A stretch of DNA of 64,000 nucleotides, from the NCBI GenBank assembly GCA_947846985.1, contig CANTUZ010000005.1, positions 2,790,001-2,854,000 on the forward strand, read 5' to 3'. Under the pieces are notes generated by a model that ran no database searches, was not told where the DNA came from, and worked only from the letters and a program-made list of their open reading frames with translations. Position 1 is the first letter of the stretch; each line of letters begins with the position of its first letter. Origin of the DNA: Fratercula arctica. Lineage: Eukaryota; Chordata; Aves; Charadriiformes; Alcidae. Below, piece after piece: positions 20,701-52,900 of the stretch. Both the position numbers and the translations under genes were made by a program.

Positions 20701-22518
20701 TGATCTATTATGTCAGGACAACGCTAATGTGAAGAAACAACTTGTTTAATGATGTTGCTTTCTAAAAGTGAGGAGGAACCAACAAGAAGGCTGGATGTGA
20801 TCTATGAGGGTGAAGTAACTGCAGTGGACTGAATAAAGCAAGCTGAAGGGGAAGTGGGAGATGGGTGTTTGGATTCAGGTCTCCCAATGGTCTCTGCCTC
20901 CTTGACACCCTCACCTTTTCAGTCTTACAGACCAACACAGTCCAAGTGGAGAAAAAGAGATTTCACCTTCCACAAGAACTCAGTTCCCTGCTTTTTCACA
21001 CATTTCCAAGGGCAACCCCGGCAGCATCCGTGAGTGAAAGCCAGACTTGAAGCTGAAAACTGGCCCGGCTGCCGCCCCAAGCGCAGAGGCAGGGAAGGCT
21101 GCCTTAAGGCATTTTGTATTTTCATCCTGTTTGGGGAGTGTTGCAACCGCAGCTTAGTCTGTAAACTGTATCTCCCGTCATCCTTATTCCTCAATAATTC
21201 TTACAACATACATGCACAAGGTCAAAGATAAATTCCTGAGACTTAAGTGTAGAAAATAGGAAAAAGATGATTCTTCCCCAGCTCTCTGTTTGTAAAAGAG
21301 TGTATCCACTTGTGTGTCAATGCTGTTGCTGTCAATCCTGAATCAACAGTCACTGTGAGACAAGGATTTATTGCACTGGGGAAAACAAAATCAATAAAAA
21401 AAATAACAAAGTTCTCAATATGGGTCAAAGTTTTTAAATGGTGAAATCTGAGAGGAAGGAGCAAAGAAGAAAACACTGAAGTTCACAGACACAGCAAATC
21501 TATATAAAGCATTTTTGTGATTTATCACATGCTCTGAAACAGGAAGCGAAGTTTTTCTTCTGACTTCTTCCCTTAAAGCTTTACACTGTTTGAATTGGAT
21601 CCAACTTTAATTACAGCAACCAAGCGAAACGCCTTTTATAATCTTGTAATGATTTGAATGAGATGGGTTAAGATCAAGGCGAACATTTCCGAGGTTTTCA
21701 AGAAGCTGTCAAGACATTGTCTGCAAGTTCTTCTGGGAAAAAAAAAAAAACAACAAAAAAAAAAAATGCAAAGAAGCCGGTGTCTACTGTTTTGTTTTTT
21801 TTCCAGGCAAAGAGCAATGTATCATCATTTAATGAAACAGGTCAGGGTGCAACTTACAGGCTGAAAAATGTCACAGTTAATCACATCACAGTACTAGACC
21901 TACTTGATCCAGCTACTTTGCTCTGGTAAACAGTAAATTTTTTTTTATTTTTTTAATTAAAAAAGTACAACTTTCAGTTTACCAAGCTTTAGTGTGTGAC
22001 CTGAAAATAAATTTCGGCACAGCTCCCGAGGGCCTTGTTTACTCTCGGACTGCAACGCGGTGAGATTTCCAGCTCCACTGGGGTTGAAGTTTGGCTTTGG
22101 GTGGAACCCCACCACGACAAAGTTCAAGCTTTTATCACGCAACTAAATCATCCAGGCTCTACACAGCAATCCAGGCTGGAGAAGTGTCACTGTTAGCAGT
22201 GAACTGAGTATTAAGCTACTGCACTTATTATTTTTACACTGCTGCCTCATTTTTTAGCCTTGATTAACTTTCCTAGACTACGCAAATACACAACCCTTTA
22301 CAACCTTTTGCAAACGTCGGGCTTTTTCAGGAATCTTTTTCATGATCCATCCCCACAACTGAAATCATCCCGAACTAGAAAAGTACCTCAGAACTTCTCC
22401 CGTGGAAGAAGTTTTCACAAGAAACGTACGTTGATATTTGCTTAATGGGACAGGAGAGAACGGGAACATGACACGTGCTTTGCAGGTATCTTAAACGGCT
22501 ATTTGTGAGACGATGGCA
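17761..22518. other. Intergenic stretch between the desaturase and CAT, part 1
   Basis: No gene supported. It contains a 23-base A run (19121-19143) and one CpG-rich patch (about 20540-20670). Open frames are under 100 codons and carry no domain I recognise. Confidence 0.5.
19121..19143. repeat. Poly-A run
   Basis: 23 consecutive A (27 of the 28 bases from 19116, with TT before). It could mark the tail of an unrecognised retroposed sequence on +, but the bases before it match nothing I know. Confidence 0.7.
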
Positions 22519-22655
22519 CAGCACAGAATCACAGAATGGTAGGGTTGGAAGGGACCTCTGGAGATCACCCACTCCAACCCCCTGCCAGAGCAGGGTCACC
22601 CAGAGCAGGTGGCACAGGAACGCGTCCAGGCGGGGTTTGAACGTCTCCAGAGATC
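22519..22655 (-). mobile_element. CR1 3'-end fragment, intergenic
   Basis: Reverse-oriented: CACAGAATCACAGAATGGTA, GTTGGAAGGGACCTCTGGAG, then CCCTGCCAGAGCAGGGTCAC and GGAACGCGTCCAGGCGGGGT, the reverse complement of the same 3' subfamily seen at 1-196 and 28080-28290. Confidence 0.9.
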
Positions 22656-25600
22656 ATAAAGGTCTTTTAACTCTTTGTCTGGATTCAAGAGCTAAGCAGG
22701 AATCTAGCAATTACTGACAGACAAACCACAAATCCAGCAAAATTGCCTTTATTTCATTTACAATCAAACTAGAGCCTTAGTTCTTCTCTCAGTTCTGTCC
22801 AAAATGGCCTTATGCAACTGCTTAAGTTACATCCTCAGCGCCAGCTGAGCCAAGGCTATGCTCAAGTCCAGCTTCGCATGTCACGACCTGCGTGTCATGG
22901 TCCCACAATTGTGAGCCCAAACATCAGCTCAGATTAAGCTCTGCAATATTGCCCGGGAGGAAAGGTCAAGCTTTACCATGCACCGCGTATCTTCATGTCA
23001 TCTACTGTCAACATGCACCATATCACTGCATCGATCCACTTCTGCAGCACCGGTTTGAGGCCCTAAACCCCACAGCAAACAAAACTCAAAGCGCAGAATC
23101 ACAGACTGGGTTGGGTTGGAAGGGACCTTTAAAGGCCATCTGGTCCAATTTATTTAAGGGATGCTAAAGTCATAGACACCAACACGCTGCTTAGTAGACA
23201 ATTTCCCTCAAAGCCTTTCACCAGGTAACGCACTTCAAGAGAGGAATTCAGGGATAACTTTTTCCAACATACTTAAAGCAGTAACTATCTGATCCAAACC
23301 TACCTCACCCTTTTTCCCCTGGAGAAGATTTAGCAACTCCGTACACTCACTCATCTCCCGGCATAGCCCACTTCAACAAACATCCACCGACATTCTGGAA
23401 TCTGCTGCTGCTTTTGGCTGCTCCAGTCCAAACATTTTGGAAAAGGGAAAGCAACCAAGGAATAAAAGGGAAGGACCCATGAGAAGGAGAGGTGCTCGGG
23501 GAGAAGCTGTCATTCCCAAAAGCTAAGTTTCAAATTCATCCCCAATTCCACTGTAACAGATGTGCATCTAAAATAAAACAGTAATAGGAAGATGTTGAGC
23601 AATTCTTTACACCTAACTGAAAATTGGATTGCAACAACCCCTCAAAGGAACATTTGATTTTACCTGAGCAGAACACAAAGTCAAAACACAAGTGAGATTC
23701 CGTCATGTCACGTAAACGGTCTTTTTATTCTCATGGTAAGTAGCTGTTAATGGATTTATCATCTTGTTTATTTGAAGAAACAGCATTATTGTTCTTCCAG
23801 CGTTGCCTAACCCTCTCAGTGCCTTTTGAAAAAGCCGAGTTTTACTGTACAATACTGGTCACGGTCAGTTTAGCAGCACAGAACACGGGTCAGTCTTTTA
23901 CGCACTGAAATTGTGAGTTTTCAAAACAAAGGTAGCTGTAGAAAGTACATACTACCTACCTAGCCCGTTCCAGGTCTTCTCAACGTTATTGCACAGGTTT
24001 CCTCTCTCTTCCCCATTCCTTAGTGCTTGGTTTTCTTCCCTGACTTGACACCAACCAGATTTCAGCCTAACCTCTACTCTAAACCAGCGTAACTTACAGT
24101 GGAATTTATTAGTGATAATCATTTATGGGTACAGTCAGATAAAGGCCACCTGGACAAAATTCAGAAAATAGCTGCTCGTGTTAAAGCTCTACTAAAGCCT
24201 CCCCGAGTTCGTGTCACAGTGCCCTTCCCAGCACGTGCTCAGTCCCTGTACTTAGCCACTTTTGTGAGGGTTACCTTACAATGTACAATGAGGCACGAGG
24301 CACACAGTTCCCTACCTGTGAAACAAAAAGTAGGGATTTAGGAACAAAGTAACTGCAGTAAAAAAAGCAGAATCCAACATTTGGGAAACGCTGCATTTCA
24401 ACTTCACGTCCTCTGGTAAACTATTAAGAGCCACCCTTCACTAAAATCCATCATCAACAAAACCCGTAGTGAAGCAGGACAGCAATTTTTTCCTGTTCAT
24501 ATGGTGCACGTGACTGTAGGCGATGCCGTACCACAGACACGAGCAGCATTCCCTTTTCTGAAGGCTTAGGAAATTAAAGAGAAGGTTCCTAACAAGTAAT
24601 TTCACATACCAGACCCAAGCAGAACCTAGTGTTTGGCCCCTACACAGGAATTCCAAGCATCAGCCTTGAGTCCAAGTCTATAAAAAAATCAGATGAAGGT
24701 ATGAGCTTCCTAAACTAAAATAAACTATTTGAAAGCATTTACACAGAAAACAGACAACATGTTGCCAGGAGATCTTTAATTTCAGTTTTATTTCAGAAAT
24801 AATAGAGAGACAATATAATTCATTTAGCAGACACAACCAAATTAAAGATTAAGCCTTGGTTACTCTTTTTCCAAACTCATTAGGATTCTGTGTTCCAGCA
24901 AGAAATATTCCCACCCATTGATGCAGCTCCTTCAACTCCCACCTGCCCGATCAGGTAAAAATCCAAACGAATCCCAGAACAGAGCAGGCTATTGGTTCAT
25001 ATTATTTTATTGCATCTGTATCACAGCTAATTTTTCACAATAGGTTAGTAGATAAATGAGTGGGAGAAGAAGCAGCTTTCTACAATTTAATGGAACAGCA
25101 CTTAGCATCTACTCTTCTTTATCATTCCACTTCTTGGAATGCTAATTCACATTTAAATGCCAAATCAGGAACTACTCCTACTCAAAATACAACTCAAGGC
25201 AGACCGAGAAATGCTACGAATATTAAAAACTGCTCTGGTTTGAAATTTGAAGAACACTTGCTTGAGTTTAGAGCTAGTGGTTGGGTTCTGAAATCCTTTA
25301 TGCCATAATTCATGCTTTTTCCAAATGCAAATGAGGCGGTATCAGCAGGCAAACAAGGAAAGCAAATAATTCAAACAAGGGGTAATGCTGCACAACTAGG
25401 ATCTGGACTAATTACACATATACACCGATCTTTCTCTTTGGCAAGAGAAGAGGAAGAAGTAACAGGCAGAGCAGTTATTAAAACCTGCCAGGACTTCAGA
25501 TGCATGGGGAATTGCCCGATCCTACTGAGTGCACTTCGAAACTCCTTTGGTCTGTTAGGACTAACTTCAATGTCCGACAGTTAGGACAGATTTTTATTCA

Positions 25601-26300
25601 AAACTCCAACAGTCAGCTTGGACACTAATTACTCCGTAACTGGGTAACACTTTCCAAATTAAGAAAAATTACCAAGTGGGATTTTGGCCCTTATAAAGCA
25701 ATACTCTTCGTTTTGTATAGTAAAGTATTCAGATGCTGACAAGGCGCTTTCTTAGGTGATCACTACTCATAGTCAACCAAGGTAAGTTTTATACATATAT
25801 CTAGCTACAGATACCCACACTCATTCAAACATGCCACTTTAATTAAAGTCGAACTCTGAAAGCTAGCTCTGGCTTGATCAATATATAGCATTATTAGATT
25901 ATGGCAGTAAAACAGCAGAATTTCAGGAACCACTGGGAACAGTTTTGAAAGTGCTTGAGATTGAATTTGGCCAAAATAAGAATATTCATGCATTTGCAGG
26001 TTAACTTCTCAGACACTCAGAAAATTAATATTTTTCAGTTTAAATTCTTACAGATTAGAAAGAACAATTTCCTCCCCGCTAAAGACCTGTAAAATGTAAT
26101 CAATTTAGTTGTAAAGTGTATGTAATAAGAAAATATCCTTTCTTATCTCCCTTAGGTCAGCTATATCCCAACCTAGCATTAGTAAGCAAAGATTATTTTA
26201 AAGTATATATTGGGAATAAAATTTACATATGTTGAGATTAAATACCTTTTTGTCATTTACCACATTTGGATAGCCAAAAGTGAAATTCAAAGGAAGTGTC
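22656..26300. other. Intergenic stretch between the desaturase and CAT, part 2
   Basis: AT-rich, no supported gene except the short CR1 piece at 23093-23152. The distal end may include CAT 3' UTR if a polyadenylation site further than 26322 is used. Confidence 0.45.
23093..23152 (-). mobile_element. Short CR1 3'-terminal fragment
   Basis: GCAGAATCACAGACTGGGTT, then GGGTTGGAAGGGACC and GGCCATCTGGTCCAA: the last 60 or so bases of a CR1 in reverse orientation, heavily 5'-truncated. Confidence 0.8.
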
Positions 26301-26760
26301 TACAAATGCACACAGAACTATTTTATTAGAAATATCGAGCAACTTCAACTTTTTAACATGAACAAGTTTATCTGTAGGGATAATCAGTGTCATTACAGAA
26401 GTTCTATTGCATGATTTAGCCAGGGAAGTCTTACAATGAAAAAAAAAAGAAGTGAAACAGTATTCTGATTAAACTTATGTTTGCTTCTAGAAATGGAGAC
26501 AATTTTTAATCATGAATTTCCTGAAAAACATCACATGTTGTTAACAAGCAGCAAAGCACTAATGTTGAAAGGCACTCGGATTGTTAGTTTGTGTTACCTA
26601 GTTTCCAATACAGATACAGGCACTTGAAAGCTTAATAAATCAAGCCTGTACAACACTCCTATACTTGTGCGGAAGTCTGCTACATTCATCAACATCTTCA
26701 ACAGGTTGTCCTGCAGGTGTAAGGACGGAAAATTCATAGAGTAAATCTCTGCAGCACGCT
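26300..26760 (-). terminator. CAT: CAT 3' UTR with candidate polyadenylation signal
   Basis: The first AATAAA in the - strand sense after the stop lies at 26322-26327 (TTTATT on +), giving a 3' UTR of about 450 bases. Other hexamers occur further on, near 25590 and 25015, so the end is uncertain. Confidence 0.4.
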
Positions 26761-46522
<19,762 letters not shown>

Positions 46523-46910
46523 TTTGCAAGCTCAAGCGACCCCCTCCCCCCCGCCCCCTTCTCTCCCTTAAGGCAGGAAGAGCGGTGCGGAGAGAAACAA
46601 GAGCTGGAGCGACCCGGCGGGGCTGTGCTCGCTACCAGCGAGAAGGCAGCACCAAAGAGGTCACCCCACAGGGACCCCCCGCCGCCGCCGCCGCACCCCG
46701 CAGCACCACTAGGTAGCGGGAGCTCCCGCACCTACGGCTTCTACCCCAGCGCTGCGCCCGCCCACCGCTACCTTCTCGACCAATCGCGCTGCGCCGCAGC
46801 GGGCAGCGCGAGCTGTGAATGGCTGAGGGGAACGTCAATCAGGCGCTGTAAAGGGGGGTGGTGGCGTCAGCCCGCCGCCTCAGCCTGTGGGGCGGTGGCA
46901 GTGGGGCTGC

Positions 46911-49900
46911 CTTGTTACTCGAGTTTGGGTAATTAGCTGTGTTGGAGTGTGTTAAGTAGCCTAATTTTTTGGTGTGCGTTTTCAGTTTTGAGACCTCGGA
47001 ACTTTCTAAAGCTGCTGGTTGGGGGAGAAGTTATTCAGTGGCATAGGAAGTGACAGGACAAGGGCAGGGTGAAAACTACAATTGCTTAGGGAGTTTCAGA
47101 GGTAGGGTTTGTTTCAGCAGGGGGAACAAATGTTTTAAACTACACAGTCAAAGTGATGAAGTGTATTGCTAAAAGTTCATTGTTGTATCTGTACCTCAAA
47201 TGAGGCACAGGTGATACATTAACTGGTCATGGTTCATGTGCCCCCATTTGTAAACAGTTTTTCTTTGGAGGCCTGAATTTGTTATCTTAAAAAAAATCCC
47301 CACTTCTGAATTAACAAGGGTTATACTTACAAATGACAAGGTAAATACAGCTGTCCCTTTAGGCAACTGTAGTTCAGCTCCTTAAAGCGCTGTCTTTGTG
47401 TGCTGCGTTTGCTGCCCATAGGCCTAATCCCTTGTAGGGTGCCAGTCGCAACACTGAGGGAGGTCCCCTGGCTTTGTGCCTAAAGAATGCACTGCGCGTG
47501 ATAAAAGTGGTTAACAGGCGGTTATTTTTCCTATTTCTGAGGCAAAACCTTTTGGCAACATGAATAATCTGTCTTAAACTGTAAGGTTACGTGACATTGG
47601 GCACTTCGAAGATCGCTGAATACCTCTAGCTACGTTCTGTGGACATGCGCTTCATGGCGCGTACTTCTGTATGGGGCTCCTGGACCCAGACAGGTGGATA
47701 AGACTACCTGTACATGCTAGAAAACTGAAATATAAATACCTTTCCCCTTATTAGCTCTTCCCTAATGACAACGATTTGGGATAATCATAGCAGACAGGAG
47801 ACCTGTCTAAACAAACAGAAATTACCCAGATGTGTTTCGCAGGAGTACTGGTTTATAAAAGCAACTAAGCCAGCAAGTTTTGTGTGTGTGTTGGTTCATT
47901 CCCTCCCATCATGCTTGATAAGAATCCCAGTATGGTTCTTTACAGAATACATATTACAACAATGAAGCAGAGCATCTCTGTTTACCCATAGCCTGTAAGA
48001 AAGAAACGAAATGGGGAAAATGCTTATCTGCAAGATTACATCTACATTTTATTCTCTTGACAGATACAAAGAATAGTCTAGCTCATTATTTCAATCAGAC
48101 CATTGCTTTATCTAGTATGCGTTACTATGTATTAGAGGGCTAAGACCCCCAAATTCAGGTCTGTGCTACATAGGGAGTATCACTAATGGTACTCCTTTTC
48201 CTCAGTGGTAAGAACAGCAAACTCCCTTCTCTCTGCTTACGCCTTATTTGGGACATTTCTTTTATGTCTCCAGGTCTCATAATATTTTCTTTCTCAACGT
48301 GATAACCATAAAATGGATCAGCTGTGTTTCTAATACTTTTATACTAAATGCACATCATCAGACTACGCCTACTTCTGCATCCTCTGTGCAACCACTGATT
48401 GCTTCCATGTACCAGACTTCCACTGCACTCGGAAAATCCTTGGTAAAGCTAAACAAGAGTAAATCCACAAAGATCTAAGCAGTCTTTGTACAGAGCAAGA
48501 AATCCTCTATAGTATCAGCCAAAGAAAAAAGTATCCAAGCTTCACAACAAGATCTTAACCCAAAGAAAACTTGGTTTTCAGATGCTAGCTCCCATCCTGC
48601 AAACTAAGTTTGTAGGCCTCACCATCAGCTGTTTCTGAGAACATTTAATGATCTTTTCAGATACTCATTCAGACTTATGTGGTGTTCTTCTGTATGGCTT
48701 TTATTTTTTAAGGTGACTGTTTTATAAAAAAATGGTCTTTTCTTAAGAAAAGACTGATTGACAAGTCCTATAGACTTAATATTAGGAGTGCATACACAGA
48801 TTTTTTTCAAATCAAGTAGTTGATATTTCAGTTTTCTTAACCAGCAAAAGGAGGGAAATGCAGACATGTTTGTGAAGAGTTATTGTTTGCTTTTCCTTTA
48901 AAGTTTAACACTTCCTGTCAACAAAGGTGTGCAGATAAACTTGCTTGTTGCAAATCTGTTTCAAAGTAAGAGTAACTTGCAAAAACTGCTTCTCTTTCAC
49001 TTCCCATAAACTCTTCTTATTATAACTGTAATGCTAGAGGAAAGGATGTATGTGTATATATGCATGTATGTGTGCATAAAAAAACACAGAAGAGATTAAA
49101 TATTGGTTAAGAAAATATGCAAAAAAAATAATCCAAGGGAGAGAAGGTGGCAACATGAACGGCATGTATTTTCCAAAATGCTTGCACTTTAGCTTTACTG
49201 AAACCAAGCAACTGTGTTTGATAAGAAAGGTCATATGCAAAGCTAAGTTAAGTGTGAAACAAATACAAAATTTTTCTCTCATCTCGCCTTACTCTTCTGT
49301 CTTTTCAGTGAAGAAAGCAGTGAATGCTGGTTTAAATTCCACAGGTACCTTGCTGTGGGTATCTTTTTTTCCTTTCTTCCCCCTTCTGTTTTGATATTTG
49401 ATTCCTGCGGCATCTTATTTGCCTGCGTAAGCCTCCTGTTATATATGCATTAAGCAAACAAACTTCAAACAATTCCAAATTAATCATCTTTATTTAGCTG
49501 GGGAGACTGGTTCTATGTTGCTGCGTGTCTTTCTGAGGCATAATCCAAACCACACTTCACCCTTAATTAAGATTTTGTGAGATTAAAAGTCATGATAGTT
49601 AGCATTTGTATTTTGTTTTCTGTATTTAAAGTAAGTTTAAACACAAGCTACAAGGTCAATTTTACTCACACGCACAATGGTGCCGTATATGAAGTTTACA
49701 CATAGTTCGTGAATTACACCCACGGGAATGACCTAGAATTAGTAGAGTAGAAGGTCGATAGTGTCTGTTGCTTTGCTGATTAAGTTACATAGGCACCTAA
49801 ATCTTCATGATGCATATATCAGCCGCCTCGCCTGGCTGACTTGGTACCTACTTCCTGCTTATGATTAAATCAGATTCATAAATATTTCCATGTTCCCTAC

Positions 49901-52900
49901 AACCTCTGTTGAGTTGGTATATTCAGAGTACATCTACTACATAGCCAAAGCATTTAACTTCAGCATAGAGCGTGGGGCCCACAATGACTCTCATTCTAAA
50001 AGATCAGGAGACAGAAGCACAAGACAGAGTGCTCATTTTTAATTAAACTAATTATTGGTGAGAACACTTATCACAGGATTGGGACACTTAACTTTTTTCC
50101 CCTTCTACTAAAGATGTTCAAACTTGTATCTTTCAGAGTATCCAAATTATGTGTCTAGAGATGGGGCTGGGATATGTTTTCTACCTGTGCCACAAGGAAT
50201 AAGGTCAGAAAGAACAAAATAAAGGCTCTGTTTTAGGCTCACGTAATAAAAGTATGATTGATATTACTGAATGTATTTTCGGTCATGAAACAAATTCATC
50301 TACTGCATGTACTGCAACTATGAAGTAATATAATGAAACCATTCTCAAGACTTGAAATAATAATTGGCCTTGTTACAAATACCCAAACTTGGGATATTTA
50401 CAGTACCTCAGGAACCTCTACAAATTACTTTTCCACCGATCCGTTTGCTGTCACTTCTGGTGTAAGCATCAGGGCACAGAAAAAGCACTGAAAAAGGAAC
50501 ATATACTACTACTTATCTGTTCACTTACATGACAGAGGATTGAGGGGTAGGTATGGCAGGTACAGTCAGAACGTTGCTACTATATTTTAGAAAAACAGAG
50601 AAATATCAATAAAACCAACAGATTAATGTCCATTGTAATACAGTAGATGGAACATATTGTCTGTCTTGATTCCAAAGTGGTAATACACACCCAAAACAAT
50701 TTTATATGTCTAACTTGCAATCAGATAAACATGAAGTCTATGCTATTAAAGGTCAGCCAACATCTGGGTGACAGGTGCTAGAATGTTAGACATAATATAT
50801 GGTGAGAAGAAGAGATGGAATATGAGATGATTAACTGGGGATCTCGGTGTATGCTCTGTAAGTTATGTCTGAATACAGTTTACTGGTTAAGCTATCATGA
50901 TAATAAATTTATCCTTCAGTAACTTGCATTACACATAGTCTTTTTAATTTTGTATTGTCAGTCATCAGATCTAATGGAAAGCACTGAAAACACTGAAATA
51001 TAACATCTTCGGAAACAGTGGACTTTAAGGGAGGACTGAGAGAACAATACTAGTGGAAAAAGGTAAGCAGGCAGGAAGTAAAAACTGGCTTTTATGGGAA
51101 ATAGCACATGTATATTAGGCTGTCGGTTGACAGAGTGAGAAACTGAGATGCATAGCAGAGAGAAAACTTCAAAGAAAACACATCTAGAAGAAAACCAGGA
51201 AAAGGCAGATAGGAAACCTCTTTTTGTGTTTGTAATTTTCCGCCATCCTCTGCTGTAGGTATGAGGGCAAGGTCTTAATTTAAACCACTAGAGAAAAAGA
51301 TTAACCCCATAGATAGAAAACTGTGTTAGAATAATAATAGTTTATAAGTTTCAAACTGCATGTTTTTCTTTTCCTCTGCTTCTTTCATTCTCCATAGGCT
51401 TCAGTGGTTCTGGAGCAGATGTCTTCAAACTTTAATAGTGTATGTGGTTAGTAAATGTCAATGGATACACCAGTCCTAGAGTAAAATATATTTTGCGATG
51501 TTCTTATCAAAAAGGGAATTTCATTCATCTATATTCATGTTTTGCAATAATTTATTAATTTTCATAAACAGTAGTCCTGATCATCATAATCAAGACCTTG
51601 TGTTTCATATTTACTGCTGGAAAGACAGCTGCAATATACTTCTTGAGATAACTGAAAGAAGAATAATAACAGAATAAGAAATGCAACGCTTTTCAGGTGG
51701 TAAGGTATTCAAACATGTACTTAGCATCCTGGATATCTCAATTTTATATTTTCATTCCTAGAAACTACATTATTACAATTATTTCACATCATATAAATAC
51801 AAATTTCTTTTGTTAATGCATTTGCTTTTATTTTATTTTATGTTAGAGCACCAATAAGTAAGCTTATGAATGTTGTTCTGCATTCATTCTCTGTATTATT
51901 AGCAGCATTGTCTGAAGCATTTACCTAATAGCAGTTAATAAAGCCTGTATTTTGAAACATGATTTTGCTCATTGATGCTACGTTCTGCATAAGAAAAGAT
52001 ATAAAGCTAGGGACAGCAATATTTTTTTTTCTGTTGTTAGAATCAGAAGCTCTTAAACTTTTAAATGGGTTGTCCATCCAGTATGACTTAGTCACATGTG
52101 CTTTAAATTAGTCAAGTGCTTAATTGGCTTGCTGGATGTTTGCATGTATAAATATGGATGCTTGATCCAAGAGATAGCTTGATACAATAGAGGTAATTTT
52201 ATATGTTCTGATTCTGTAGAAAGAAGAGAATCCTAAATGAACTGGTTTTTCAAAGCAATTGAATTTTCAGAAACTTAAAGGCAATTAAAAATGTTGGCTG
52301 GCCAGCAGGACTGGAAAGTCAGGCTATTATTTCATTGCCAGTAAAAATTAGATATATGCTTTTGAAAACTGTGGATATGTCTGTAGCTAAATGCATCAGT
52401 ATGGCTCTAGACTGATATAGAGATTATTCTTAAAATTCATTAATATGCCAATAAAATGAACTAAAATGAAGCTGCTAGTTGGATGTATGAACAGAATTTG
52501 CCCGTTATATGTGTTCTATGATATGTAAGCAAAGAAAGGTTTGATGCTGTGCTGAAAAGTATCAGTGTAATGCTTCAGATTAAAACATAGAATTCCATGC
52601 TGCAGGTGAGGAGGTGTACCTGACATATGCTTTGTTAGAGGTCTACAGACTGTGAACAAAAGAGATCGCATATATGCCTGACATTTAGGTTGTGAGGTGA
52701 ATAACACCAGTAATGATGAATTTAGGCATGGTTCATACCTCAACTTTCAGTTAGTTTTGGTACTAAAACAATGTTAAAATTTGTCATCTGATCACACGTT
52801 GTTCTTTACAGTGGTGATTTCTGAATTTTCCTATGAATATAGGATCACGTTTACGACTAGAAGAGATAATAATGCGATCATAGGAAACTTATGGGGGACA

